Positions 8,080 through 17,303 of a stretch of DNA of 64,000 nt are shown piece after piece; positions within the stretch are counted from its first letter, which is position 1, and each line of letters begins with the position of its first letter. This DNA comes from Abiotrophia sp. HMSC24B09. GTDB lineage: Bacteria; Bacillota; Bacilli; Lactobacillales; Aerococcaceae. The notes below the pieces were generated by a model. The model ran no database searches, was not told where the DNA came from, and saw only the letters and a list, made by a program, of their open reading frames with translations. The translations under genes were made by a program, and so were the position numbers. The stretch is taken from assembly GCF_001815865.1 (NCBI RefSeq), contig NZ_KV822195.1, forward strand, positions 1 to 64,000. Reading direction: 5' to 3'.

Positions 8080-8910
8080 TTAGGCATAGAGCTTGCGCCA
8101 ATCGTAGGGAGCCAAACTTTTGACGCGTTTAAAGGCAGCAGAAAAGTTGAATTGATTGGTATAACCGACTTGCTGGGCAATAGATTGGATGGATAATTGG
8201 CGATTAGTTAGGAGCTGGCAGGCAATATTCATGCGGTAGTTAAGAATAAATTGAGAAGGAGTTAAGCCCATTTCCTGTTTGAATAATTTACTAAAGTAAT
8301 TACGATTCAGGTTGCAATGTTGTGCGATATCATCAATCGAGATAGACTCGGCAAAATGATCTTGAATAAAACGAATGGCCTCGCGAATATAAAAGTTGTG
8401 AACATCATTCTGAGGTAGCAATTGCGTATGATTAGAGTAACGAATCAGGGCATCCATGACTAGGTAGAGTTGGCCAATTAAGAAAGACTCATGTTGTTTA
8501 GGGTTATTAATCAGTTGCATGAGGGGGGCCATGATGTTATCTTGCACAGACTGCTGCTTAGGTTTAAAGAGATAATTAGAAGCATTAAAGCCCGCTTCCT
8601 GTAAGAAGTGCTTAGCTTTTAGCCCATTAAACTCAATCCAACAATAGGTCCAAGGGTCGGATTCATCCGCTTCATAGGCACAAATGCAGTCGGGCGTCAT
8701 CAAGAAACCCTGCCCAGCAGAGAGTGTTTGTGCCTTCTGACCTACCAGTGAGAAGCGCCCTTGGCCAGATAGAATGTAATGGAAGAGATAGTTATGGGTT
8801 TGCGTGGGTCCCATGCGATGCAAGGGGGCGCAAGCCTCGCGACCAAATTGAATAGGATAAAGTTCAATAGACGTTTTGTTGTGGAAGACATAGAATTCTG
8901 CTCGGCTCAT
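8080..8910 (-). CDS. AraC/XylS-family regulator of alpha-galactoside use (MsmR/RafR-like)
   Basis: A 276-aa protein with an N-terminal cupin-like sugar-sensing domain (about 1-140) and two C-terminal AraC helix-turn-helix motifs. The first is near 196-225 (SIDDIAQHCNLNRNYFSKLFK), the second near 244-270 (SIQSIAQQVGYTNQFNFSAAFK). It is divergent from the alpha-galactosidase gene, the arrangement of the MsmR/RafR activators of raffinose/melibiose genes, so it probably activates that gene. AAGGAGG precedes the ATG on the minus strand. Confidence 0.88.
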   Translation of the reverse strand: MSRAEFYVFHNKTSIELYPIQFGREACAPLHRMGPTQTHNYLFHYILSGQGRFSLVGQKAQTLSAGQGFLMTPDCICAYEADESDPWTYCWIEFNGLKAKHFLQEAGFNASNYLFKPKQQSVQDNIMAPLMQLINNPKQHESFLIGQLYLVMDALIRYSNHTQLLPQNDVHNFYIREAIRFIQDHFAESISIDDIAQHCNLNRNYFSKLFKQEMGLTPSQFILNYRMNIACQLLTNRQLSIQSIAQQVGYTNQFNFSAAFKRVKSLAPYDWRKLYA

Positions 8911-8934
8911 AGGGATCCTCCTTTTCTCAATTAT

Positions 8935-8980
8935 AGTAAACGCTTTAATAATTAGTCAAACTTTATATTCGCTAAAGCGC
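8935..8980. promoter_or_regulatory. Candidate operator / CRE-like region between regulator and alpha-galactosidase
   Basis: The 14-mer at 8935-8948 (AGTAAACGCTTTAA) differs from the catabolite-response consensus by one key base when read on the minus strand. An inverted partner TAAAGCGC lies at 8973-8980, giving CGCTTTA...TAAAGCG arms about 26 bp apart. Either CcpA or the AraC-type protein could bind. The rest of the 259-bp gap shows no gene. Confidence 0.4.
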
Positions 8981-9169
8981 TATTATATATCTGAAAATCA
9001 TCTTATAACTTAAAAACGAATAAAGGAAGTGACATTTAACTATTCGATGGCTTGGAATGACATGTTATAGTTAGCTTAAACAAAGTTCATTATGACAAGG
9101 ACTTACTTATCAATTATTCTTGGATTAGGCAACCCTAGAAACTCATTTTTTGAAAGGAGCACATAAACA

Positions 9170-11380
9170 ATGGAAGTTATTTTCGATAGTAGTCAACAAG
9201 TCTTCCACTTACGCAATAAGAAGCTGTCCTATCTGATTCAGTTGGAACGTTTTGGTTATGTCACTCATCTCTATTTTGGCCAGCGCTTGGAACATTACAG
9301 TGGCATAGCGGCTTATCCACGGATTCATCGCGATTTTGAAGTGGAGTCGGTCGAGTTTGGAGCAGATGTACGTGATTTCTCGGTTGGGAATTTGCTTTAT
9401 GAATATAGTCAATATAATCGTGGGGATTTCCGGCACCCAGCCCTAGTCTTACGTCATGCTGATGGCTCCACGGTCAGTGATTTTCGGTATGACCGTCATG
9501 AAATTGTGGCGGGCAGTCCAACCTTGGAAGGTCTCCCTCATGCGAAAGTAGATGGAGGTCAAGAGGCCGTCACCCTCAAAATCTACCTTAAAGATGCACT
9601 TAAATCGCTAGAGCTCGTCTTGTCCTATACGATTTTTGAGGGGCAGACAATAGTGGTGAGGTCAGCTACTCTTCACAATAAGGGCAGTGAGACAAGTCGG
9701 ATTGAGAAAATTTCCAGTTTTCAATTGGATTTGCCGCCAAGGCAAGCAGAACTTATCCACTTAAACGGTACCTGGGCTCGGGAGCGATTCGTGGAGCGTG
9801 AGGCCATCCATCACGGCATCAAAGTTCTAGATAGTAAACGAGGAACCAGCAGCCACCACCAGAGCCCTTATATGGCCATCGTAGCGCCTGAGACGACTGA
9901 ACATTTAGGTCAGGCTTTGGGTGCCCAGCTCATTTACAGTGGCAGCTTTGAGATGTCTGTTCAGATGGACTCCTATAATCAAATTCGGCTTCAGGCAGGC
10001 ATACAATCGCTAGGATTGGATTGGGAGTTGGCTCCTGGGGAAAGCTTCCAAACTCCACAGGTTGTCTTGGCTTATAGTAATCGTGGTTTGAATGGCTTAT
10101 CCCAAGCTTACCATGATTTTGTCAGTCAGCATTTGATTCCTAGTCGCTTCCGTGGTGTGGAAAGACCGATTCTCATAAATAACTGGGAGGCAACCTATTT
10201 TGACTTTGATCAACCTAGATTGCACGCCTTGATTGACCAAGCAGCTGACCTCGGAGTAGAGCTCTTCGTCCTAGATGATGGTTGGTTCGGGCAACGAAAC
10301 CATGACAATAGTTCGCTGGGTGATTGGTTTGAACAGGAAAGTAAATTGCCACAGGGCTTGGTAGGTTTATCGGATTATGTCCATGGAAAAGGGATGAAGT
10401 TTGGACTCTGGTTTGAACCTGAGATGATTTCAGAAAATAGTAATCTCTTTCGAGAGCATCCTGAGTGGGCCATCCAGACACCCGGTCGAAGTTTGACACC
10501 TGGTCGTCAGCAGTTAGTCTTGAATATGGCCAATCCAGATGTCCGAGATAACCTATTCCAACAGATTAGCAAAATCCTGAATCAAGTACCGATTGACTAT
10601 ATCAAGTGGGATATGAACCGTCATCTTACTGAAGTCTATGCTCTACATTTACCTGGCCAAGCTCAGGGACAGGTAGCTCATCGTTATACTTTGGGGGTCT
10701 ATGATCTCATGGAACGGTTGACTAAGGCCTATCCTCACATTCTATTCGAAAGTTGTTCAGGTGGGGGAGGTCGTTTTGACTTAGGCATTCTCGCCTATAT
10801 GCCACAAACCTGGACGTCGGATAACACGGATGCTGTAGAGCGCCTGAAGATTCAGTACGGGACCTCTATGATGGTGCCGCAGCACACCATGGGAGCGCAT
10901 GTATCCGCAGTTCCTAACCATCAGACACATCGTGTGACCCCTCTCGCGACTCGGGCTCAGGTCGCCTACTTTGGTGATTTTGGTTATGAGCTTGATTTAA
11001 CCAAACTGCCAAAAGAAGAACTTGAAAGCATTCGACAACAAGTGAACTTCTACAAGCAACATCGTGCTCTCTTCCAGTTTGGTCGCTTTAGTCGCCTGCT
11101 AAGTCCTTTCCAGGATAACCTGACAGCCTGGATGGTTGTCAGCCCAGAGCAAGACCAGGCAATGGTCTTGTTGGCTCAGACTCTAACTCAAGCTGCCATG
11201 CCTTTGCAGGTGCTTAAGTTACAGGACTTGTGTCCAGAAAGGCGCTATCAAGTGAAATCAGAGGAGCAGGAATTTGTCGCTACTGGGGCAGAACTGATGC
11301 AAGTAGGCTTCTATGTCTTTCCACAATTGGTGGGTGACTATGCAAGCCGACTCTACCACGTCAAGGCATTAGTAGATTAA
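9170..11380 (+). CDS. aga: Alpha-galactosidase, GH36
   Basis: A 736-aa cytoplasmic enzyme releasing galactose from melibiose, raffinose and related sugars. The N-terminal beta-sandwich is followed by the catalytic barrel: NNWEATYFDF near 333, LFVLDDGWFG near 365, the nucleophile Asp in YIKWDMNRH near 478, CSGGGGRFD near 526, and the acid/base Asp in WTSDNTDAVERL near 548. Length is standard for GH36. AAAGGAGC precedes the ATG. No transporter or sucrose phosphorylase gene follows, so the usual msm/raf operon is reduced here to one enzyme. Confidence 0.95.
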   Translation: MEVIFDSSQQVFHLRNKKLSYLIQLERFGYVTHLYFGQRLEHYSGIAAYPRIHRDFEVESVEFGADVRDFSVGNLLYEYSQYNRGDFRHPALVLRHADGSTVSDFRYDRHEIVAGSPTLEGLPHAKVDGGQEAVTLKIYLKDALKSLELVLSYTIFEGQTIVVRSATLHNKGSETSRIEKISSFQLDLPPRQAELIHLNGTWARERFVEREAIHHGIKVLDSKRGTSSHHQSPYMAIVAPETTEHLGQALGAQLIYSGSFEMSVQMDSYNQIRLQAGIQSLGLDWELAPGESFQTPQVVLAYSNRGLNGLSQAYHDFVSQHLIPSRFRGVERPILINNWEATYFDFDQPRLHALIDQAADLGVELFVLDDGWFGQRNHDNSSLGDWFEQESKLPQGLVGLSDYVHGKGMKFGLWFEPEMISENSNLFREHPEWAIQTPGRSLTPGRQQLVLNMANPDVRDNLFQQISKILNQVPIDYIKWDMNRHLTEVYALHLPGQAQGQVAHRYTLGVYDLMERLTKAYPHILFESCSGGGGRFDLGILAYMPQTWTSDNTDAVERLKIQYGTSMMVPQHTMGAHVSAVPNHQTHRVTPLATRAQVAYFGDFGYELDLTKLPKEELESIRQQVNFYKQHRALFQFGRFSRLLSPFQDNLTAWMVVSPEQDQAMVLLAQTLTQAAMPLQVLKLQDLCPERRYQVKSEEQEFVATGAELMQVGFYVFPQLVGDYASRLYHVKALVD

Positions 11381-11392
11381 GAATTAGACATT

Positions 11393-11421
11393 CAGCACCT
11401 GATTTCAGGTGCTGTTTTTTT
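11393..11421 (+). terminator. Intrinsic terminator of aga
   Basis: CAGCACCTGA and TCAGGTGCTG enclose a two-base loop, followed by seven T. Confidence 0.92.
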
Positions 11422-11439
11422 AGGTCTTGAGGTAAAAAT

Positions 11440-11479
11440 AAACTTCCCATTATATCATATATGATATAATGGGAAGTTT
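11440..11479. repeat. Perfect 40-bp palindrome
   Basis: The arm AAACTTCCCATTATATCAT (11440-11458) is exactly complementary to 11461-11479, and the two central bases AT are self-complementary, so all 40 bp are symmetric. It lies 18 bp after the aga terminator and upstream of pbp2A. It could act as a second, bidirectional transcription stop, a protein-binding site or a cruciform. Confidence 0.85.
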
Positions 11480-11598
11480 TCTTATTAGCCGTTTTCTAAG
11501 AAATACTTAAATTTTCACGCTTAGCAGTCAAAATTCATAAGAAATTCGTAATTTTCCAGTATAATAAGGGATATGAATGAAGTAATGAGGTGATCATA

Positions 11599-13710
11599 AT
11601 GGCCAGTCAAGCAAGTTTTAGAAGCCGGATTTGGCAAGGCTTCAAAGGCATCTGGCGGTATTACCGTGGCTGGAAATGGTTAATCCTTATCGGCATGTCA
11701 ATCATGCTAGTCATGTCGACCTATCTGGTTTTTATCGCTAAGACGACCAATGTGGCTATGCTACAAGATGCACTCAAGACGGTTACGACCATCTATGATA
11801 AGAATGACCAAGAAGCTGGGACACTGAGTGCCCAGAAGGGAACTTATATAAATTTAGACCAGATGTCTACTACTATACGTGAAGCGGTAGTGGCAACGGA
11901 AGACAAGCGATTTTATCAGCATAACGGATTTGATGCCCAAGGGATAGGGCGCGCTCTAGTGCGATTTGTAATCAATCGCAATACTTCTGGCGGGGGCGGC
12001 TCGACCTTGACCCAGCAACTGGTTAAGAATGCCTTCTTGACCTTAGACCAAACCTTGCAACGTAAGCTTAAGGAATTCTTCCTAGCCTTGGAAGTCGAGA
12101 AGCAATTCAGTAAAGACCAGATTCTAGAGATGTACCTTAACCATGCCTACTTTGGTAATGGGGTCTGGGGTGTCGAAGATGCCTCGCAACGTTATTTTGG
12201 TCACTCGGCAGCTAGCCTGTCTTGGAATGAGGCAGCGGTTCTGACAGGTATTCTCAAAGGGCCGTCGCTCTTTAACCCTATTGATGACTACGAGGCGGCA
12301 ATCGAACGCCGTAACGTAGTGGTTGGCCTCTTGGAACAGGAGTCAGTGATTGATAGTCAAACGGCGCAGTCAATTAAATCTTCAGGTATTGAACTTCATG
12401 ATGCCTATGTGGCTAAGGAGCAGGACCAATATCCGGCCTATTTCGATGCGGTGTTAGATGAGGCGGTAGCTGAAACAGGGATTCCTGAAGCGGACTTGCT
12501 AGCTAAGGGCTATAAGATTTATACCTACCTGAATCCTGAATATCAAAATGCGTTGGATTCAGCCTATCAAGTGCAGGGGATTTTCCCAGATGATAATACG
12601 GGCACCCCCTTAGTACAGAGTGCCTCAGTTGTGGTAGAACCTTCAACAGGTGGTGTGATGGCCATCTACGGTGGGCGAGGTGACTACGTTCACCGTGGTT
12701 TTAACCGGGCAACTGACATGAGACGCTCGCCGGGTTCTACAATCAAGCCACTGGCGGTCTATGAGCCAGCGCTTGAAGCAGGTTATAAAATTAATAGTCA
12801 GGTACCTGACCAGGTAAGAGCCTATGGTAACAATCATTATGCACCCGAGAACTATGATCGTCAGACGGATCCATCTGGTCAAGTCCCACTTTATTATGCC
12901 TTAGCCCAAAGTAAGAACACTTCGGCCGTCTATTTAATGGACAAACTGGGGATTGGTAAGTCAGTGCAAAAATTAGATCAATTTGGTCTCAAGATTCAAG
13001 CTCAAGATCAACAACTCACCTTGGCCTTGGGAGCTCTCAGCCAAGGAGTATCGCCTTTGCAGATGGCTAGTGCCTATGCAGCCTTTGCCAACAAGGGGAT
13101 TCGTAATGACAGCTACTTAATCCGTCAAATTAAAGACGCCAGTGGCCATATTATCTATCAGAATACTCGCCCAACTAAATATATGGTAATGACACCACGA
13201 GTAGCAGCCGACATGACCAGCATGATGCTGGAAACTTATGGTGGTAATGGGACCGGTTATGGTGCCGGAGCTAGTTTTGGTCAAATCGCGGGTAAAACAG
13301 GGTCAACGGAAGTATCGGACGGCAACATGGCAACTCGTGATAAATGGATGATTGGCTATACACCAGATTTTGTTATTGCTTCTTGGGTAGGCTTAGATAA
13401 GTCTGGGGAGCAATCACTGGATGATTTAATGCCTAGTGGTATGCGCCAGCTCTTCTCTATTCAGACTACTAATCTCATGTCGGCATCACCACAGACTTCA
13501 TTTGGTCTAGAAATGGCTTCACAGATGACAACTGATACCAACCCAATTGCTGATGCGGTTCAGCACTATAATGTTGGAGAAACAATTGATCAGGGCGCTA
13601 AATGGGTTAACCAAAATGCAGGTAACCTATGGGACGACATTGTCTTCACCACCAAGGAAGCTGTGCGTGGTGTGGGTGATTGGTGGCGCTCGATTGACTG
13701 GCCATTTTAA
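11599..13710 (+). CDS. pbp2A: Class A penicillin-binding protein PBP2a-type (transglycosylase/transpeptidase)
   Basis: About 703 aa. It has a cytoplasmic N-terminus, one membrane helix (about 30-48), a GT51 glycosyltransferase domain with ATEDKRFYQHNGFD and GGGGSTLTQQLVKNAF, and a transpeptidase domain with SPGSTIKP (active Ser in STIK), SKN (AQSKNTSA) and GKTGSTE. It polymerises and cross-links peptidoglycan outside the membrane. The phrase NHAYFGNGVWGVEDAS matches streptococcal Pbp2a closely. GAGGTGA (11587-11593) supports ATG 11599 over the GTG at 11590. A TATAAT at 11560-11565 is a likely -10. It leads a cell-wall cluster with murT/gatD. Confidence 0.93.
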   Translation: MASQASFRSRIWQGFKGIWRYYRGWKWLILIGMSIMLVMSTYLVFIAKTTNVAMLQDALKTVTTIYDKNDQEAGTLSAQKGTYINLDQMSTTIREAVVATEDKRFYQHNGFDAQGIGRALVRFVINRNTSGGGGSTLTQQLVKNAFLTLDQTLQRKLKEFFLALEVEKQFSKDQILEMYLNHAYFGNGVWGVEDASQRYFGHSAASLSWNEAAVLTGILKGPSLFNPIDDYEAAIERRNVVVGLLEQESVIDSQTAQSIKSSGIELHDAYVAKEQDQYPAYFDAVLDEAVAETGIPEADLLAKGYKIYTYLNPEYQNALDSAYQVQGIFPDDNTGTPLVQSASVVVEPSTGGVMAIYGGRGDYVHRGFNRATDMRRSPGSTIKPLAVYEPALEAGYKINSQVPDQVRAYGNNHYAPENYDRQTDPSGQVPLYYALAQSKNTSAVYLMDKLGIGKSVQKLDQFGLKIQAQDQQLTLALGALSQGVSPLQMASAYAAFANKGIRNDSYLIRQIKDASGHIIYQNTRPTKYMVMTPRVAADMTSMMLETYGGNGTGYGAGASFGQIAGKTGSTEVSDGNMATRDKWMIGYTPDFVIASWVGLDKSGEQSLDDLMPSGMRQLFSIQTTNLMSASPQTSFGLEMASQMTTDTNPIADAVQHYNVGETIDQGAKWVNQNAGNLWDDIVFTTKEAVRGVGDWWRSIDWPF

Positions 13711-13725
13711 GAGAAAGAGTCAAAG

Positions 13726-13753
13726 AAAGCAGGGACCTCGGTCCTTGCTTTTT
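13726..13753 (+). terminator. Intrinsic terminator of pbp2A
   Basis: AAAGCAGGGACC pairs with GGTCCTTGCTTT (one wobble), followed by T residues. Confidence 0.88.
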
Positions 13754-13887
13754 GCTGGCTAGGGGGATAAAATAGAAAATGAGTTTTGCGTCTCAAATTC
13801 TATGATGCGCTTGTCTTATTAGGTCCCTCTGCAGGCCTATTTATTAGCTTAATGAATCCAAAATTTTGAAGTTGAAGGAGTCTCTTT

Positions 13888-15228
13888 ATGACCTTACGAA
13901 GTAAATTAGCGACCGGAGTAGGTCGCTTAACCCGCTGGGCTCTCACGACCTTTACCAGTGGTGGTTCTAGCCTGCCAGGTAAACTGGCCCTAGCCCTTGA
14001 TCCGAATCTTCTGGCCGAGTTGGCGAAGAACTATGATGTGGTGATTATTACGGGTACAAATGGTAAAACCTTGACCACAGCTTTGACAGTCCATGCCTTG
14101 GCTCAGTCTTACGACCACATCCTGACTAATCCAACAGGTTCTAATATGAAGCAAGGGATTGTGTCCACCTTCCTGTCTGCGTCTGCCTTACCTAAAGGGC
14201 AACGAGGTGTAGCCGTTCTGGAAGTCGATGAGGGCTCCCTTAAACACGTGGTTAAGGCACTAGCTCCTAAGGCTTTTGTCCACACCAACGTCTTTCGAGA
14301 TCAAATGGACCGCTATGGCGAAATCTATACTATTTATAAACTCATGGCGGACGCTGCTAAGCAAGTTCCAGAAGCGACTGTGATTGCTAATGGGGATTCA
14401 CCACTCTTCAATTCAGTGGCTTTGCCTAATCCTCGAGTATACTTTGGTTTTGACCATGAAGAGGACCATGAGGTAACACCTCACTATAATACGGATGGTA
14501 TTCTCTGCCCAGAATGTCAGCATATCCTTCGCTATCACAGCAATACTTATGCCAACTTAGGGAAGTACTATTGCCCACATTGTGGTTTCAAACGTCCAGA
14601 TTTAAGCTATCGTGTAACAGCTCTGGAAGAATTAGCGCTGACGCATTCTCGTTTTGCCATTGAAGGACATGAGTATGCTATTCCAGTAGCAGGGCTCTAT
14701 AATATCTATAATGCCTTAGCAGCCTATAGTGTGGCTCGTGAATTTGGTGTATCTCCTGAGGCCATTGAAGCTGGCTTTAAGCAAGCAGAGCGAGTGTTCG
14801 GCCGTCAAGAGTTCTTTCAAGTAGGGGATAAGAAAGTTTTACTTAATTTGGTTAAGAATCCAGTCGGCTTGGATCAGGTCTTAGCGCTTATTAAATTAGA
14901 TCCTGAACCTTATAATTTAGTGGCCATTCTCAATAACCGCTATGCGGATGGGACAGATGTCAGCTGGATTTGGGATGGTCATTATGAACAGATGGTTGAT
15001 TTTCCAATCCAAGAAGTCTATACGGCAGGGATGCGGGTTAAGGATATGACCAAGCGTCTTGAGGTAGCAGGACTTGATTCAGAACGCATCCATGAGTTAG
15101 ATAGTCTTGAGGCGGTTGTTGCGGCTATTGAAGCGAGCACGACACCACATATTCATATCTTGGCTACCTATACCGCCATGTTAGATTTACGTAAATTACT
15201 AGTAGCCAAGGGCTACCTGAAACAATAA
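13888..15228 (+). CDS. murT: Lipid II isoglutaminyl synthase, MurT subunit
   Basis: A 446-aa Mur-ligase-family protein. The ATP-binding loop TGTNGKTLTT is near residues 56-65. A Cys4 zinc ribbon (CPEC...CPHC) interrupts the central domain near 208-233, and the C-terminal DUF1727 domain contacts GatD. With GatD it amidates the D-Glu of the lipid II stem peptide to D-isoglutamine using glutamine-derived ammonia at the cytoplasmic membrane face. gatD follows after 19 nt. GAAGGAGT precedes the ATG. Confidence 0.95.
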   Translation: MTLRSKLATGVGRLTRWALTTFTSGGSSLPGKLALALDPNLLAELAKNYDVVIITGTNGKTLTTALTVHALAQSYDHILTNPTGSNMKQGIVSTFLSASALPKGQRGVAVLEVDEGSLKHVVKALAPKAFVHTNVFRDQMDRYGEIYTIYKLMADAAKQVPEATVIANGDSPLFNSVALPNPRVYFGFDHEEDHEVTPHYNTDGILCPECQHILRYHSNTYANLGKYYCPHCGFKRPDLSYRVTALEELALTHSRFAIEGHEYAIPVAGLYNIYNALAAYSVAREFGVSPEAIEAGFKQAERVFGRQEFFQVGDKKVLLNLVKNPVGLDQVLALIKLDPEPYNLVAILNNRYADGTDVSWIWDGHYEQMVDFPIQEVYTAGMRVKDMTKRLEVAGLDSERIHELDSLEAVVAAIEASTTPHIHILATYTAMLDLRKLLVAKGYLKQ

Positions 15229-15247
15229 AACGGGAGGGCTAGATTGA

Positions 15248-15919
15248 ATGAAAACTTTACGAATCTGCCATCTCTATGGCAATCTCTTGAATACCTATGG
15301 AGATAATGGTAATCTCCTCATGCTGCAGTACCATGCCAAACAAGCCGGCTACCAAGTAGAAACCGATTTGGTTAGTTTAGGTGATGACTTTAAGGCGGAT
15401 GACTATGATATTGTCTTTATTGGCGGTGGGCAGGATTACGAGCAGGGGATTATTGCGCGCGATATTGGTCGTCTAAAGACTGAACTAGAACGTTACATTG
15501 AATCGGATGGTGTCTTACTCGCAATTTGTGGTGGCTTCCAATTTTTGGGTCAATACTATATGACAGCAGAAGGGCAGAAAATTGAATGCCTAGGTATTTT
15601 TCCACATAAGACAGAACGCCAAGAAGGCACTCGCTTCATCGGGGATATTGAAATCTATGATGAAGTCAATCAAGTGACTTATTATGGCTTTGAAAATCAT
15701 AATGGGGTGACCACGCTAGGTCCCAATCAAGCACCGCTTGGTCGCGTAGTGACCGGTCATGGGAACAATGGCCAAGACAAAACCGAGGGTATGCACTATC
15801 GCAATACTTATGGTAGCTATTTCCACGGCCCGCTTCTAGTACGGAATGAAGGTTTAGCAAAACATTTGGTAGCATTGGCTATTGCCAATCATGAAGCTAA
15901 GAAGGCTTCAAAAGTCTGA
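15248..15919 (+). CDS. gatD: Lipid II isoglutaminyl synthase, GatD glutaminase subunit
   Basis: A 223-aa CobB/CobQ-like class I glutamine amidotransferase. The nucleophile Cys lies in LLAICGGFQFLG near residue 94, the GGGQDYEQ loop near 58-65, and the catalytic His in SYFHGPLL near 192. It hydrolyses glutamine and channels ammonia to MurT. Length is typical of GatD and shorter than cobyric acid synthase. It is translationally close to murT and ends in a terminator. Confidence 0.95.
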   Translation: MKTLRICHLYGNLLNTYGDNGNLLMLQYHAKQAGYQVETDLVSLGDDFKADDYDIVFIGGGQDYEQGIIARDIGRLKTELERYIESDGVLLAICGGFQFLGQYYMTAEGQKIECLGIFPHKTERQEGTRFIGDIEIYDEVNQVTYYGFENHNGVTTLGPNQAPLGRVVTGHGNNGQDKTEGMHYRNTYGSYFHGPLLVRNEGLAKHLVALAIANHEAKKASKV

Positions 15920-15941
15920 GCCAGCTATAAAGGATTAAAGA

Positions 15942-15967
15942 GAGACTAGTTGCCTAGTCTCTTTTCT
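15942..15967 (+). terminator. Intrinsic terminator of murT-gatD
   Basis: GAGACTAG, a TTGC loop and CTAGTCTC, followed by a T-rich tail. Confidence 0.82.
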
Positions 15968-16128
15968 TGTGCCTTAAGTAAGAGGTGATGGCGGATCTCT
16001 GAAGAAATTTCACAAACATAATCTCAGGATGTAGGTGATTAAATGAGAAGTTCGTGATAACTATTTACTAGCTTTGACTTCTGTGTTCGTCCTTCTAGGG
16101 ATTATTTTCAGAAAAATGAAAAACTACC

Positions 16129-16157
16129 TTGCAATAAGATTAGAAATACGTTAAAAT
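16129..16157 (+). promoter_or_regulatory. Promoter of the EIIC-like gene
   Basis: TTGCAA (16129-16134), a 17-bp spacer and TAAAAT (16152-16157). The rest of the 270-bp gap after the gatD terminator shows no gene. Confidence 0.55.
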
Positions 16158-16189
16158 TATGGCATCCTAAAAAGAAAAGAGGTATCTCT

Positions 16190-17275
16190 ATGACGAATGA
16201 AAAGACCAAATCGTCTGCCTATAATTTTATAAACAATGTATTGAATGGGACAGCCATTGCTATCGTAGTAGCTTTGATTCCTAATGCAGTCTTGAAGGCG
16301 GCGCTCACAGCCCTTCAGAGCAATTACCCTGCTATTAAGCCATATTTAGTGGACTACTTAAATATTATTACCATCTTCCAGTTCTTCATTCCTGTTATGG
16401 CCGGGTTCTTGATTGCACATCAATTCAATATGAAGCCAATGCAGATGATTGCGGTCGGTGGGGCTACCTTTATCGGGTCTGGCGCTTGGAAAGCGGTTGA
16501 AGCAACCATCGGTGACAAGACAGGCCAAATCTTCCAACTTGCCGGGACAGGAGATTTGATTAATGCTATGGTAACGGCAGCTCTTGCGGTAGCTGTCATC
16601 CAGTTAGTGGGTCACCACTTCGGTGCGCTAGAAATTATCCTCTTACCAATTGTGGTAGGTTCCGGAGTCGGTTTACTTGGTTACAAGCTCCTTCCATATG
16701 TTAAACAAGTGACAGATACGATTGGTCACGTAATTGAAACCTTCGTACAATATCAACCATTCGTAATGAGTATCTTAATTTGTATGTCTTTTGCTATCTT
16801 AATCTTAACCCCAATTTCAACCGTCGCGATCGGCTTAGCTATTTCCTTGACTGGCCTATCAGCTGGGGCGGCCTCTATGGGGGTCGGGACTACGGCTCTA
16901 TACTTAGTCTGGGCAACTCATAAGAAGAATAAGCCAGGTGTTCCAACAGCGATTGCTTTGGGGGCTATGAAAATGATGATGCCTAACTATCTGACTCATC
17001 CAATTATGTCAGCCGGGCTTCTCTTATCTTCAGCTATTACAGCTGTTTTGGTTCCAGTCTTTAACTTGACAGGGACACCACAAACCTCTGGTTTTGGTTT
17101 AGTTGGTTTGGTTGGCCCAATCGCTTCCTTACCAAGTTTAGGAAATAACTTCTTGCTCATGCTCCTCATCTGGGTGGCTGTGCCAGCAGTGGTAACTTTC
17201 CTAGTTCACTTCCTCTTCACCAAAGTCTTGAAACTCTATGATGAAGAAATTTTCGTATTCAAAGGTTCTAACTAA
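16190..17275 (+). CDS. Orphan PTS_EIIC_2-family membrane permease
   Basis: A 361-aa protein with about nine to ten hydrophobic helices and a Gly/Pro-rich motif pattern (MPNYLTHPIMSAGLLLSS, then GTPQTSGFGLVGLVGPIASL near 298-317) typical of the PTS_EIIC_2 group. No EIIA, EIIB or sugar enzyme gene is adjacent. ilvE follows after 28 nt without a terminator. Whether it uses the PTS at all is unclear, since many members of this family stand alone. The substrate is unknown. Confidence 0.72.
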   Translation: MTNEKTKSSAYNFINNVLNGTAIAIVVALIPNAVLKAALTALQSNYPAIKPYLVDYLNIITIFQFFIPVMAGFLIAHQFNMKPMQMIAVGGATFIGSGAWKAVEATIGDKTGQIFQLAGTGDLINAMVTAALAVAVIQLVGHHFGALEIILLPIVVGSGVGLLGYKLLPYVKQVTDTIGHVIETFVQYQPFVMSILICMSFAILILTPISTVAIGLAISLTGLSAGAASMGVGTTALYLVWATHKKNKPGVPTAIALGAMKMMMPNYLTHPIMSAGLLLSSAITAVLVPVFNLTGTPQTSGFGLVGLVGPIASLPSLGNNFLLMLLIWVAVPAVVTFLVHFLFTKVLKLYDEEIFVFKGSN

Positions 17276-17303
17276 TCTCATTATTATATTGGAGGAATAG
17301 ACA

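Noticed and set aside
7852..8196. Plus-strand ORF over the end of the DUF368 gene and start of the regulator's 3' end
   Set aside because: It crosses a strong bidirectional terminator and overlaps two well-supported genes.
13821..13836. Shared 12-mer CCCTCTGCAGGC at 13825 and near 40718 in two promoter regions
   Set aside because: A 12-base match is expected by chance many times in 64 kb, and the flanks differ.
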